Positions 1 to 7,825 are shown, counted from the stretch's first letter. The stretch: DNA of 43,238 bases from CAZKCK01 sp964552325 (GCA_964552325.1 CAZKHA010000009.1:1-43238), one strand, 5' to 3'. Notes: generated by a model from the letters alone, not told the origin. Made by a program: numbers and translations.

Positions 1-261
1 CCACATTTCGCGGTAGTAGTTTACATAATCGTCTGCTGCTTGCGGGTCAATACCCAACAAATAGCGGCAGAGGCGGCGGTAGAGCGCAAGCATTTCATCG
101 TCGAAACAGAAATCGAGCATAAAATCCATGGTATAGCAAATATGGTTCACATCGTTGTTCTGTGATGCTATAATGTTGTTTACCAATGGCTCGTATTGCT
201 CGTGGGCTTGCTGTGCCAATTGATTGCGGTTTTCTATTATTTTTGCTATTTCTTCTATCAT
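1..261 (-). CDS. Partial small protein, third gene of the type I R-M operon (C-terminus off the left edge)
   Basis: An open frame runs from an ATG at 261 (minus strand) to the window edge, giving the first 87 residues, MIEEIAKIIENRNQLAQQAH onward. The ATG overlaps the TGA of the upstream AlbA_2 gene (ATGA at 258-261), which is typical of translational coupling. The visible part is acidic and probably helical, with no signal peptide or membrane segment. A short stretch rich in Asp, Phe and Met (DFMLDFCFDDEMLALYRRL) precedes a Tyr-rich segment (DDYVNYYREMW). I do not recognise a named domain. From its place behind hsdM I infer an accessory protein of the restriction locus. hsdS and hsdR are not in the window and would be expected further left. 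The reading frame is well supported; the function is unknown. Confidence 0.75.
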   Translation of the reverse strand, partial: MIEEIAKIIENRNQLAQQAHEQYEPLVNNIIASQNNDVNHICYTMDFMLDFCFDDEMLALYRRLCRYLLGIDPQAADDYVNYYREMW

Positions 262-1670
262 TTTTTCAGTTGCTTTTGCAATGTTTTGCCTTTTTCGGTC
301 AGGCGGTATTTTTGTATAGGGCTATTGGGCGAATTAGGTTGTGTCATTTCAATTAGCCCTAATTGCAAGGCTGCATTTAAATAGCTTTTTCGAAAATGCT
401 CCCTATCTTTTAAATCAAGTTTTACTTGTAAATCTTCTCTTGATAAATCCTTGCCAAGTGCGATAATAAGTTGTTCAACTTGCGGGGTAACTTGCGGGGT
501 AACTTGCGGGGTATTTTCGAATGCTCGCGTTACTTGTTCCTTAACTTGGGCTTCAACCTGGGCCTCTTCTTGCGGGGTGTCTTCGTCTTCGCTCAGGTCC
601 CAAGCATTTGGGAAAGTCATACGCAAAAAGTTTTCTGTAAATTTGAAACATTGTTTCGGATAAGCTTGCAATATACGAGGTATGCCTGAACCTAAATGCT
701 CTACCAATTCTAAATCTTTAAAAATGCGCATCATCTCCTGGTTGCGAGGTATAGAAAAACCCTCGAAAAATTCTTCATGGCTTAACATATCGGGTAAACT
801 GCCGGTAGAAGTTATCTCGATACGATCGTCGAAAATCTCAAACTTGGGTGGTACCTCGTGCGTGTAATCGTTATGAACAATGGCATTAATAATGGCCTCG
901 CGAATAGCAATAGCATTCCAAAGCCGAGTATCAATTCTTTCTTTTGAGGTAATGCGGCTTTTGGTTTTATTTTCAAGGTCAATTTTATCCAAGACTTGCT
1001 TGGTGGCTTTTATGATGGAACAATAACCATATTCGTTGTTTTCAACCAAATGCACCCGTGTTTTCCCTTTATACTTGGCAACCTTAATCGACATGGAGTT
1101 TAAATCCGACATCAGGAATGCCACATAATTGTATGCTTCATCTTCGGTTAGCAGACCCAAATTTGCAGCAAATTTTGCGTTTAATAGTTTTCCCGATTCT
1201 TCGTAATATATTCGGAGTTGCTCAAACTTTAGCTTTTGCTGATTGGAGCGTATTTTGCCAATAGAATTTCGGGTACGTCGTGCAAATAAATTTTCGATCA
1301 TTCTGCTTGGCATTGGTTCGGCGGCTGTTCCAACCCGAATGAAACAGCCTTTCTCCGACATTCCTTGTTTTTTCAGATAATAGGGCTTTTCGGGTCCGCT
1401 GGCAACAATAATTTTTATTACATCATTGCCGTCTATTTCTTGGCCAATAATATCAAACAAGCCCATGCAGGTTGGGTGAATATTGTTTTTTAGCCGGTCT
1501 TTTATTTGCAATTGCATCGCATCGGAATTGCTTACGCCATGTGTCACGCCATCGTCATCAATGCCAATATAAATAATACCACCTTCGCGGCTATTTAAAA
1601 AAGCAATCACCTCTTTTTCTAACGAATCGGTCAAGGTTGATTTCAATTCTATTCTATACGACTCTTTCAT
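258..1670 (-). CDS. AlbA_2 (Schlafen-like) / HATPase-like DNA-binding protein in a type I R-M operon
   Basis: The 470-residue protein has an N-terminal AlbA_2/Schlafen-type domain (about 1-130; YRIELKST at 5-12 and NSREGGIIYIGIDDDG at 26-41). Next comes a GHKL-like ATP-binding region with an N-box-like REAIINAIVHNDY at 257-269 and a glycine segment GSGIPRI at 327-333. An acidic, low-complexity linker (about 358-398) carries AQVEAQVKEQV and three TPQV repeats. The C-terminus (about 399-470) looks like a winged helix. Proteins of this build are usually annotated as ATP-binding or putative transcriptional regulators and often sit inside type I restriction loci. Its ATG at 1670 shares one base with the TAA of hsdM (TAATG), and its TGA overlaps the next ATG, so all three genes are translationally coupled. 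I infer a regulatory or accessory anti-phage role. The exact activity is unknown. Confidence 0.88.
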   Translation of the reverse strand: MKESYRIELKSTLTDSLEKEVIAFLNSREGGIIYIGIDDDGVTHGVSNSDAMQLQIKDRLKNNIHPTCMGLFDIIGQEIDGNDVIKIIVASGPEKPYYLKKQGMSEKGCFIRVGTAAEPMPSRMIENLFARRTRNSIGKIRSNQQKLKFEQLRIYYEESGKLLNAKFAANLGLLTEDEAYNYVAFLMSDLNSMSIKVAKYKGKTRVHLVENNEYGYCSIIKATKQVLDKIDLENKTKSRITSKERIDTRLWNAIAIREAIINAIVHNDYTHEVPPKFEIFDDRIEITSTGSLPDMLSHEEFFEGFSIPRNQEMMRIFKDLELVEHLGSGIPRILQAYPKQCFKFTENFLRMTFPNAWDLSEDEDTPQEEAQVEAQVKEQVTRAFENTPQVTPQVTPQVEQLIIALGKDLSREDLQVKLDLKDREHFRKSYLNAALQLGLIEMTQPNSPNSPIQKYRLTEKGKTLQKQLKK

Positions 1671-3763
1671 TACAACAGGCTTTTGTAGTTTTCGCTAATC
1701 AAAGAAGCTAACTTAACGGCTTCTTCATTAAGGCCATCTAACTCAATATGTATTTCGTTCAGGCGTTCTTCGTAGTCAAAGTCATCATCGGTGGCGGTAT
1801 CCACGCCTACATACCGGCCAGGGCTCAGGCTCCAGTCTTTGGCTTCTATGTCGCTTTGGCTTACTACTTTGCACAATCCTTCCACATCAGTATATACACC
1901 ATCGGGGAAACGGCTGGTGAGCCAATGGGCTTGTTTGTAGAAATATTCGGTTTCGTGCAGCAGTCCGGGTTCTTCTTCATTGGGGTTTCCGCTGAGTTTT
2001 TGTTGGAGCATTTTTAGAGACGCAATGAATTGCGTCTGAACAGCAAGCTCTTTCCAATCTTTGTTTTTGCTCAGTTGGAGTTCTTTGGTGGCTGTGCTTA
2101 TGGCATCGAGCAATTGCTTTAGGAGTTTGTCTTGTGGTTTGCGTAAGGCTTTGCACAAGTGGGCAATGTGTTCAATCGCTATTATATCAGGGGAAATGCT
2201 CCTTTTTTCAGGGGCTGCCGCAAGGGCTGCCTGTACGAGGGTGTTTTGTTGTTCGTAAATGCTTGCGGTTTCTTCTATGTTTAAAGCATCTATAAAGGCT
2301 TGAGCTTCCTTATTTTCCTTAGCATAATTGGTTGCAAAGTCGCTTACGGTTTTAAATACTTTCTGTAATTGCTTCTGCAGTTCGGTGGTGGCTGCGGCTG
2401 TTTCGTTGGCTAAGCCAGCAGAAGTTTGCAAATAGCCTTTTATGGTGCTTTCAAATTTCTGGGTATTGCCACGGTACAGGTTTACAATGCAAATAAGGTT
2501 CTGTAGTTGTTCGGGGCTGAAATCGTTTACCTTGCTGGTTACCTTGCGGTATATTTTGCGGGCATCCAGCATCAGTACTTTATTGCTTTTAGATGCGTCG
2601 TGTTCTTTTGCACGGTCAAAAAACCAAAGCGTACAAGGCAGTGAGCGTGTATAGAAAAAGTTGTTGCCAATGGCCATCATCACATCAACCGCTCCGGACT
2701 TTACAAGCTTTTCGCGTATGTCTTTTTCGCTATGCCCAGCATCGCTGGCACTCGAAGCCATTACAAAACCTGCACGGCCTGTAGGTTTCAGGTAATTGTA
2801 GAAATACTGAATCCATAGGTAATTGGCATTATCGTTTTTTGGCAAGTTTACTTTGCCGTCTATCATCAAACGTCGGTCTTTCTTTACGGCATCTTTGGCT
2901 TTGTCAACACCATCCACATTGAACGGTGGATTTGCCATTACAAAATCGGCACGGCCTACGAGGTTGTGTTTGTCTTCGTAAAATGTGTTGCCTTCCTGAA
3001 TGTTGCCTTCCAGTCCGTGAACGGTTAAGTTCATCTTTGCCAGTTTGGTATTGAGGTCGGCTTTTTCCTGTCCGTAAAAGGTAACTTTTTCGGCAGGTTT
3101 CAGACCTTCGCTTTCAATAAAATAACCTGTTTGCACAAACATACCGGCACTACCGCAGGCAGGGTCGAACACAATGCCGTGGTCGGGTTCAATTACATTT
3201 ACAATGGTTTGCACCAAACTCATGGGTGTAAAAAACTCTCCACCCTCCTGTGCTCCTGTCATGGCAAATTTGCCTAGGAAATATTCGTAAATCTTGCCGA
3301 AAAGATCACCTTCAGCTTTTTGCAACACTTCTTTATTAAATATCCGCAGCAGTTCGCGCAGCAAGTCTTTGCTGAAAATCGAGAAGTTCTTGGGCAAAAC
3401 GCCTTTAAGGTTGTCGTATTCCTCCTCAATCAGTTTCATGGCGTTGTCGATGGCTTCGCCAATGTCAGCACTTTCGGGCAAGGAAACCAAATAATCAAAC
3501 TGCGATTTCTCAGGCAGGAACATTGAATTTTGTTCTTCAAAGTCTTTTTTGGTCAATGGTCTTACACCCCTTTGTGGATGAACAGGCAGCGTTTTCTCCA
3601 CTTCAATTTTCACTTTTTGAAAGCGGTTGTAAGCATGTCGCAAAAATATCAGGCCTAATACTGGCATTGAGTATTCTGAAGCTGTAAGTTTACTGTTAGC
3701 TCTGAGTTGATCTGCGGCCCTCCACAGTTCGGCTTCTAATTTTCTAAGTTGTTGTCCTTGCAT
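1670..3763 (-). CDS. hsdM: Type I restriction-modification system, adenine-N6 methyltransferase subunit HsdM
   Basis: The 697-residue protein is the DNA methyltransferase subunit of a type I restriction-modification enzyme, which modifies adenine-N6 in sites chosen by HsdS. An N-terminal helical HsdM_N-like region (about 1-150) is followed by the SAM-binding motif I, FDPACGSAGMF, at 199-209 and the catalytic motif IV, NPPF, at 278-281. The methylase core ends near residue 430. A long C-terminal part rich in Gln, Lys and Ala (about 440-697, likely coiled coil) makes it longer than the roughly 500-residue classical HsdM. This longer form is common in Bacteroidota. The ATG at 3763 lies about 29 nt below a good -7 element (3792-3799). 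It is the first gene of an operon running to the left edge. hsdS and hsdR are not visible. Confidence 0.95.
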   Translation of the reverse strand: MQGQQLRKLEAELWRAADQLRANSKLTASEYSMPVLGLIFLRHAYNRFQKVKIEVEKTLPVHPQRGVRPLTKKDFEEQNSMFLPEKSQFDYLVSLPESADIGEAIDNAMKLIEEEYDNLKGVLPKNFSIFSKDLLRELLRIFNKEVLQKAEGDLFGKIYEYFLGKFAMTGAQEGGEFFTPMSLVQTIVNVIEPDHGIVFDPACGSAGMFVQTGYFIESEGLKPAEKVTFYGQEKADLNTKLAKMNLTVHGLEGNIQEGNTFYEDKHNLVGRADFVMANPPFNVDGVDKAKDAVKKDRRLMIDGKVNLPKNDNANYLWIQYFYNYLKPTGRAGFVMASSASDAGHSEKDIREKLVKSGAVDVMMAIGNNFFYTRSLPCTLWFFDRAKEHDASKSNKVLMLDARKIYRKVTSKVNDFSPEQLQNLICIVNLYRGNTQKFESTIKGYLQTSAGLANETAAATTELQKQLQKVFKTVSDFATNYAKENKEAQAFIDALNIEETASIYEQQNTLVQAALAAAPEKRSISPDIIAIEHIAHLCKALRKPQDKLLKQLLDAISTATKELQLSKNKDWKELAVQTQFIASLKMLQQKLSGNPNEEEPGLLHETEYFYKQAHWLTSRFPDGVYTDVEGLCKVVSQSDIEAKDWSLSPGRYVGVDTATDDDFDYEERLNEIHIELDGLNEEAVKLASLISENYKSLL

Positions 3764-3791
3764 TTATGTTTTTAATGTCATTTTAAAAGGT

Positions 3792-3824
3792 CAAATTTAT
3801 CATTCTTATCGGTGCGTTGGCAAA
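3792..3824 (-). promoter_or_regulatory. Bacteroidota-type promoter of the hsdM operon
   Basis: On the minus strand TTTG (3821-3824) is followed after 21 nt by TAAATTTG (3792-3799). This matches the Bacteroidota sigma-ABfr consensus of a -33 TTTG and a -7 TAnnTTTG. The ATG of hsdM lies 28 nt further on, leaving a short leader. Confidence 0.6.
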
Positions 3825-4041
3825 AAATGGCTTTTTTTTGCTTTACGAAGGAATGGCTCGTGTGTCGGGCAAATCAATACAAACCAATTGTACAACTGGC
3901 TAAAAGTGTTTTTAAAAGCGAGGTGATAAAAAAACTAAAAACAATGGGCGAGCTTGCATGTTGGCTTACTCGCTGTCCAATCGGAATATGGTCTGTATGT
4001 TTTTGGTCAGCTGTCAAAACGGCTTGTCGTTGATCTAATGG

Positions 4042-4152
4042 TTAAATTTTAGGTCGTTTGTTCGTCCTTTGCACGAGCCTTGAAATACGGCTAGCTATTG
4101 GATGCTTAGCCTGCAATTCAGTGAATGAAGTGGGTACGCTAGTGCTGCTCAT
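4042..4152 (-). CDS. Possible small basic protein (36 aa)
   Basis: A short frame starts with ATG at 4152 and ends with TAA at 4042. It codes for MSSTSVPTSFTELQAKHP followed by a basic tail containing RISRLVQRTNKRPKI. No family is recognised and it is short enough to arise by chance. What raises it above background is a promoter-like TTG-N21-TATATTTG (4198-4229) about 45 nt upstream, with the same spacing as the hsdM promoter. The transcript would run towards hsdM. It could be a leader peptide, a small basic regulator or noise. Confidence 0.25.
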   Translation of the reverse strand: MSSTSVPTSFTELQAKHPIASRISRLVQRTNKRPKI

Positions 4153-4197
4153 TGGTTGAAGTTGCTTACGTTTAGCTCGAAGGTTTCGCAAACGCTA

Positions 4198-4229
4198 CAA
4201 ATATAATAATTACTTTAATTGGCCATCAA
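4198..4229 (-). promoter_or_regulatory. Promoter-like element pointing toward the hsdM operon
   Basis: On the minus strand TTG (4227-4229) precedes TATATTTG (4198-4205) by 21 nt, a full match to TAnnTTTG. The only downstream frame before hsdM is the 36-codon ORF at 4042-4152. It could also drive a small RNA. Confidence 0.4.
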
Positions 4230-4306
4230 GTTCGTAAAGAAAGTTTTCAACTCCCGTTGGATTGTTTTAAGCAATTGGGTTTTCATTTTGGTTAAAAAAT
4301 GCTTAA

Positions 4307-4426
4307 TATATACCGATTTGGGATGTTCAAGGCTTTACTGAGCTTGCCGTAGAGAAAAATCCAGAAGCTAAGCGTAAGTTCTGTAAGTACAAGATGTATA
4401 AAAAGACTTCTGTTTACATGAAATAA
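4307..4426 (+). pseudogene. Decayed coding fragment (C-terminal tail of an unknown protein)
   Basis: Between an in-frame stop at 4304-4306 and a TAA at 4424-4426 lies a 39-codon frame with no plausible start. Its translation looks protein-like and charged: DVQGFTELAVEKNPEAKRKF at 4322-4381, then a Lys/Tyr-rich tail ending in SVYMK. I do not recognise the family. The likeliest reading is the surviving 3' end of a lost gene. Confidence 0.25.
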
Positions 4427-4610
4427 TTAAAGTTAACTTGTATATAATCAACAAAACACTCATTTGCTGCCATTTGGCTTCAACGTTTTATAACACTATA
4501 AATTGGTATGGCGGCAAATGACAAGATTTTGCAGAAGCTTACAAATTGTGCTTCTCAATCTACGAAGGAGTAATCCAATCCAAAGACATGTCCAAGCATT
4601 TCCTTAAGGC

Positions 4611-4943
4611 TTAAAGCCCAAGCTCCTTCATCGGATCCCAAAACACCTTGCTGAAGTCTTTCACCTTATCGGCTTCTACCTGCACACCTTCGCTTTCTAA
4701 GAGCTGTTGCATAACCGAGCTCCCCCCGAAATGGTGCTTGCCCGTTAACATACCATGGCGGTTGATAACCCTGTGTGCCGGCACATCGCTGGCATGCGAT
4801 TGGTTCATGGCCCAACCCACCATACGCGCCGAACGCCCCGAACCCAAATACCGGGCAATGGCTCCATACGTGGTAACTCGGCCATAGGGCACCAAGCGAG
4901 CCACCGCATATACGCGCTCAAAAAAACTGTTCTCAGAATCCAT
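4611..4943 (-). CDS. Alkyltransferase-like (ATL) protein of the MGMT family
   Basis: The 110-residue protein has the DNA-binding domain of O6-alkylguanine-DNA alkyltransferases: VPYGRVTTYGAIA at 18-30, an arginine-finger-like segment SGRSARMVGWAM at 35-46, and VPAHRVINRHG at 54-64. The active-site Cys of the PCHRV motif is replaced by Ala-56 (PAHRV), so it cannot accept an alkyl group. In ATL proteins, as known for the family, this form binds and flips O6-alkylguanine and hands the lesion to nucleotide excision repair. It lacks the N-terminal domain of full-length Ada/Ogt, which is normal for ATLs. Its ATG at 4943 lies inside the last codons of trmB (11-nt overlap), so it is probably co-transcribed and translationally coupled. 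Confidence 0.9.
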   Translation of the reverse strand: MDSENSFFERVYAVARLVPYGRVTTYGAIARYLGSGRSARMVGWAMNQSHASDVPAHRVINRHGMLTGKHHFGGSSVMQQLLESEGVQVEADKVKDFSKVFWDPMKELGL

Positions 4944-5604
4944 TCAACCTGAATTGGATGTATTTTATGGTAAACCCTTGAGCCAAAAAATGATTTTCGT
5001 AAAAGGTTTTAACCTGAGCCACATCGCCTTCAAATCCGCTTTCGTATAAATGATTGGTTTCAAACAACAATTGATGATTATCACGGGCAATAACCTCAAG
5101 CGTATAATCGTACAAAAATTGGCTATCTGTTTTAAGGTGGATGGTATGACCCGGACTTAGTATTTTTGCATATACATTCAGCAAATTAGGGCTAGTCAAG
5201 CGTTTACGTTCCGAGGGCTTGTTGGGTTGAGGGTCGGGGAAGGGTATCCAAATTTGGTTTACCTCCTTAGGTCCGAAATACAAGGCCATATTCTGAATAT
5301 GTGTACGGATAAAGGCCGTGTTTTTCAACCCGCGTTCTTGGCAATCCTTGGCCCCACGCCACATTCGCGCACCTTTTACATCGATGCCAACAAAATTCTG
5401 TTGCGGGTATTTGCTTGCCAAGTGAACCGTAAACTCGGCCTTGCCACAGCCAACTTCCAGGGTTATGGGGCCTGGATTCATAAAAAACTGCTTGTTCCAA
5501 TTCCCCCTAAGCTTAAATCCATCACAAATCTGATGGTAACGATCCTGAAAAAAATTATCAAATGTCAGGTTTTCAGCAAAATGCTTATGTTTATTCTTGC
5601 CCAC
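4933..5604 (-). CDS. trmB: tRNA (guanine-N7-)-methyltransferase TrmB
   Basis: This enzyme uses SAM to form m7G46 in the variable loop of tRNAs. I choose the GTG at 5604, giving 223 residues beginning VGKNKHKHFAENLTF, which matches the usual TrmB start and length. The open frame extends upstream to 5799, but that extension translates a low-complexity intergenic repeat, and a TACTTTTG -7 element (5627-5634) lies within it. The SAM-binding motif is LEVGCGKAEF at 49-58, followed by the acidic end of strand 2 in FVGIDVKG. The family signature appears as FPDPQPNKPSERKRLTSP. The ATL gene overlaps its 3' end. Confidence 0.93.
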   Translation of the reverse strand: MGKNKHKHFAENLTFDNFFQDRYHQICDGFKLRGNWNKQFFMNPGPITLEVGCGKAEFTVHLASKYPQQNFVGIDVKGARMWRGAKDCQERGLKNTAFIRTHIQNMALYFGPKEVNQIWIPFPDPQPNKPSERKRLTSPNLLNVYAKILSPGHTIHLKTDSQFLYDYTLEVIARDNHQLLFETNHLYESGFEGDVAQVKTFYENHFLAQGFTIKYIQFRLNGF

Positions 5605-5626
5605 GCGCTCGCTACTTAAAAAGTTG

Positions 5627-5634
5627 CAAAAGTA
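5627..5634 (-). promoter_or_regulatory. Putative -7 element of the trmB promoter
   Basis: TACTTTTG on the minus strand fits TAnnTTTG and lies 22 nt upstream of the GTG at 5604. No TTG is seen at the -33 position. Its place argues against the longer open frame being the true protein. Confidence 0.4.
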
Positions 5635-5652
5635 ACATATTCCGAGATGCAG

Positions 5653-5745
5653 AAGATGTGGAAATGTGGGAATGTGAAAATGGCCTGCCCTGAGCACCCG
5701 CACTGAGCCTTTCGAAGTGTGCCGAAGGGTGAAGATGTGCAAATG
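5653..5745. repeat. Low-complexity ATGTG repeat with a palindromic core
   Basis: Degenerate copies of (A/G)ATGTG(G/A) at 5655-5680 and 5731-5745 flank a GC-richer palindromic core. In it CACTGAGCCTTTCGAAGTG (5701-5719) has self-complementary ends CACT/AGTG and CTTCGG-type outer complements. Elements built on CTGAGCC..TTCGAAG occur between genes in many bacteria, and similar ATGTG strings are frequent in Bacteroidota. It is non-coding although one frame stays open through it. Confidence 0.5.
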
Positions 5746-5958
5746 AATTAGGTAATGTATTGGTGTGCTAGTATGCCCATGTTTAGGAGGTTGATTCAAG
5801 ACCTCGGAGAGCCCGAATGATTAGGGTTATTGGGTTTTACGCGTTTTGAAAGCAGTACCCGTTGAGACACATAAGCTGTGCGTCTCTTTAGCCATAAGAA
5901 TAGTACGTTAGTTTGTTTATCCCTTTGCAAGAATCACTACCTGAGCGTGATAGTATGA

Positions 5959-7035
5959 TTAATAGCGCAGTATCCAAATACCCGGATCTACCTTTTGTTT
6001 CAATTCAGCCAATCCTGCCAGGGCATCGGTTTCGCTAGGATAGTGGGCAATGCTGATTCGGATGAGCCCGGTCCGCGAGGTGCCAACCTCTTCGGGTTGA
6101 TAGCCCAAAGTTGCAAGCTTCGTTTTAAAGGCTTCTGCCTTTTGTTTTTCGGCAAAGCAGCCTCCAATTATATGGTAGGCTTTTGTTGTAGGCTTTTCGA
6201 CAGATTTTGGGGTTTCTAAAACTTGAGCTTCACCAGTTTTTGCTAATTTGTCGGAGGTTGGTACATCCGTTGGCACCAGTTTAAACGAAGAGGTATCGGG
6301 CAATGAAGGTATGGGATCGGTGGAGCGCAAGGGATTATAAACGGGTGGAAACACTTTTTCGGCTTCCTTAACAATGGCTTGAACGTTGGTAGTTAAGTTG
6401 TTGGTGTTGAGAGTGGGGCTCAGCGATGAGAAATTTGTTGATAGGTTGATAATGCCTGATTGGAACATCGAGTAAAAAATCAACAGCAATATAGGCAGTA
6501 TCATAACCGTCCATTTGGCTGCCTTTGCAAACTTTCCCCAGGTAATACGCTCGCGTTTATCCTTAAACTGGGTTTGCTTAACGTGTTTTTGTACATTGCG
6601 GTTGCGGCGAATGGCTGGGCTAATAAAGGATGTTAGCCCAAACGAATCGTTCAGGAAATTGGCTTTGGGATCAGGTTCAAAAAGGATGTTTTTCTCTTGG
6701 TCAAAGTTCAGTTCGCCCACTCCATCAATTACCAGCGGGCGGGCGGCATGGAGTTCGTTGATGCACCACCAGGCGTAATCCTGCACTACTTTAAGGGCTT
6801 CGGAATAGTCGATGTGAAAAACAGCAGCAATTTCATGAGCCAAGATACCATCATTGGTGCGCAAATTGGCATTAAAGGCTACGGAAGATGATGGAGGTGT
6901 AAACTTCTGTTGAATAGGGTTAATTTGAGCAGAAACATAATTGGTTATAAAACCGCCAAAGCCTGGGATTATCAGACACTCATTACGTTGGAGCAAACTT
7001 GGAATTAAAGCAGAAATTTGCCTTTTCTCTATCAT
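5959..7035 (-). CDS. HU-CCDC81-like and SPOR domain membrane protein
   Basis: The 358-residue protein begins with an HU/IHF-like region as found in bacterial CCDC81-type HU domains (about 1-125; IIPGFGGFITNY at 22-33, RPLVIDGVGELNFD at 99-112). A basic stretch leads to one transmembrane helix (about 174-191). A Pro/Thr-rich linker of roughly 90 residues follows, and a C-terminal SPOR domain (about 284-358) starts AYHIIGGCFAEKQKAEAF. SPOR domains bind denuded peptidoglycan at division sites. HU-like folds bind DNA or act as protein-interaction modules. The topology puts the HU part in the cytoplasm and SPOR in the periplasm, suggesting a link between nucleoid and division wall. It sits downstream of kdsB with its own promoter (7055-7085). 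Confidence 0.88.
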   Translation of the reverse strand: MIEKRQISALIPSLLQRNECLIIPGFGGFITNYVSAQINPIQQKFTPPSSSVAFNANLRTNDGILAHEIAAVFHIDYSEALKVVQDYAWWCINELHAARPLVIDGVGELNFDQEKNILFEPDPKANFLNDSFGLTSFISPAIRRNRNVQKHVKQTQFKDKRERITWGKFAKAAKWTVMILPILLLIFYSMFQSGIINLSTNFSSLSPTLNTNNLTTNVQAIVKEAEKVFPPVYNPLRSTDPIPSLPDTSSFKLVPTDVPTSDKLAKTGEAQVLETPKSVEKPTTKAYHIIGGCFAEKQKAEAFKTKLATLGYQPEEVGTSRTGLIRISIAHYPSETDALAGLAELKQKVDPGIWILRY

Positions 7036-7054
7036 AGGTTTTAAAAAGTTATCG

Positions 7055-7085
7055 CAAAATTAACACATTCGTCCCTGATAATCAA
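7055..7085 (-). promoter_or_regulatory. Promoter of the HU-SPOR gene
   Basis: TTG (7083-7085) and TAATTTTG (7055-7062) on the minus strand are separated by 20 nt and lie 19 nt above the ATG at 7035. The -33 part overlaps the stop codon of kdsB. Confidence 0.5.
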
Positions 7086-7825
7086 TAATTGTTCATAAGT
7101 TTTACCAAGTCCTGGGGAACATCTACTGCTATGCTTTCGTGTGTAGTGCTTGCGAAATGGATGTGGAACCCATTTTCGAGCCAGCGCAACTGTTCGAGCG
7201 ATTCTGCTTCTTCGAGTTGCCCCATTGGCAGGGCAACAATTTGATGCAGGGTTTTTACGCGGTAACCATAGATGCCAATATGCTTATAAAAATCATGATT
7301 ATCGAGCCAATGATCCGGTTCAACACCTCTAAGGAATGGCAATGCCTGCCTCGAGAAATAGAGCACCTTCTCATTTTGGCCAATAACAGCCTTTACGACG
7401 TTCGGATTAAAAAGTTCCTCTTGCGTGGTAATTTTTTTTACCAGTGTGGCCAATTCCACTTCTTTTTTCTTCATCAAAACAGCAACCGTCTCAATTTGAG
7501 AAGGGTCAATATAAGGCTCGTCGCCTTGGATATTGATTACCACATCATCATCCTTAAAACCAGTCCCTTTAGAAACAACTTCAAAACAGCGTTCGGTTCC
7601 CGTACGGTGATCTTCACGCGTCATAACCACTTTACCGCCTTGCAATTGCACATGATTAAAGATGGCTTGGTTGTCAGTTGCCACCACAACATCGCTCAGC
7701 GAAGGGGCTTTTAAGGCCTGTTCGTAAACGCGCATAATCATGGTTTTGCCATTTATAACGGCCAAAGGCTTTCCCGGAAAACGTGTTGAAGCATAACGGG
7801 CTGGTATAATTCCTATAATATTCAT
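7082..7825 (-). CDS. kdsB: 3-deoxy-manno-octulosonate cytidylyltransferase (CMP-KDO synthetase)
   Basis: KdsB activates Kdo with CTP to CMP-Kdo for lipid A/LPS core assembly in the cytoplasm. With the ATG at 7825 the protein has 247 residues, the usual family length. It begins with the nucleotide-binding signature IPARYASTRFPGKPL at 7-21. VVATDN, TREDHRTGTERCFEV and the metal-binding NIQGDEPYIDP follow. The open frame continues upstream to 7897, but those residues are not KdsB-like, and a TATCTTTG -7 element (7842-7849) lies 16 nt above the chosen ATG. Its presence implies a Kdo-containing outer membrane. Confidence 0.96.
   Translation of the reverse strand: MNIIGIIPARYASTRFPGKPLAVINGKTMIMRVYEQALKAPSLSDVVVATDNQAIFNHVQLQGGKVVMTREDHRTGTERCFEVVSKGTGFKDDDVVINIQGDEPYIDPSQIETVAVLMKKKEVELATLVKKITTQEELFNPNVVKAVIGQNEKVLYFSRQALPFLRGVEPDHWLDNHDFYKHIGIYGYRVKTLHQIVALPMGQLEEAESLEQLRWLENGFHIHFASTTHESIAVDVPQDLVKLMNNY

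Larger units (their letters stand above)
3825..4610. other. Gene-poor stretch upstream of hsdM
   Basis: Nearly 800 bases without a confidently recognised gene. It holds a possible 36-codon ORF with a promoter (minus strand, 4042-4229), a coding-looking fragment without a start codon (plus, 4307-4426) and an imperfect inverted repeat with arms at 4460-4473 and 4508-4521. I see no tRNA or integrase gene. It may be scar DNA next to an exchangeable restriction locus. Confidence 0.5.

Noticed and set aside
3812..4033. 73-codon plus-strand frame opposite the hsdM promoter
   Set aside because: The sequence has an unusual Trp/Cys-rich composition, no known domain, and covers the hsdM promoter.
5605..5799. 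Upstream extension of trmB in the same open frame
   Set aside because: It translates the ATGTG repeat and palindrome, is not TrmB-like, and contains a -7 promoter element at 5627-5634.
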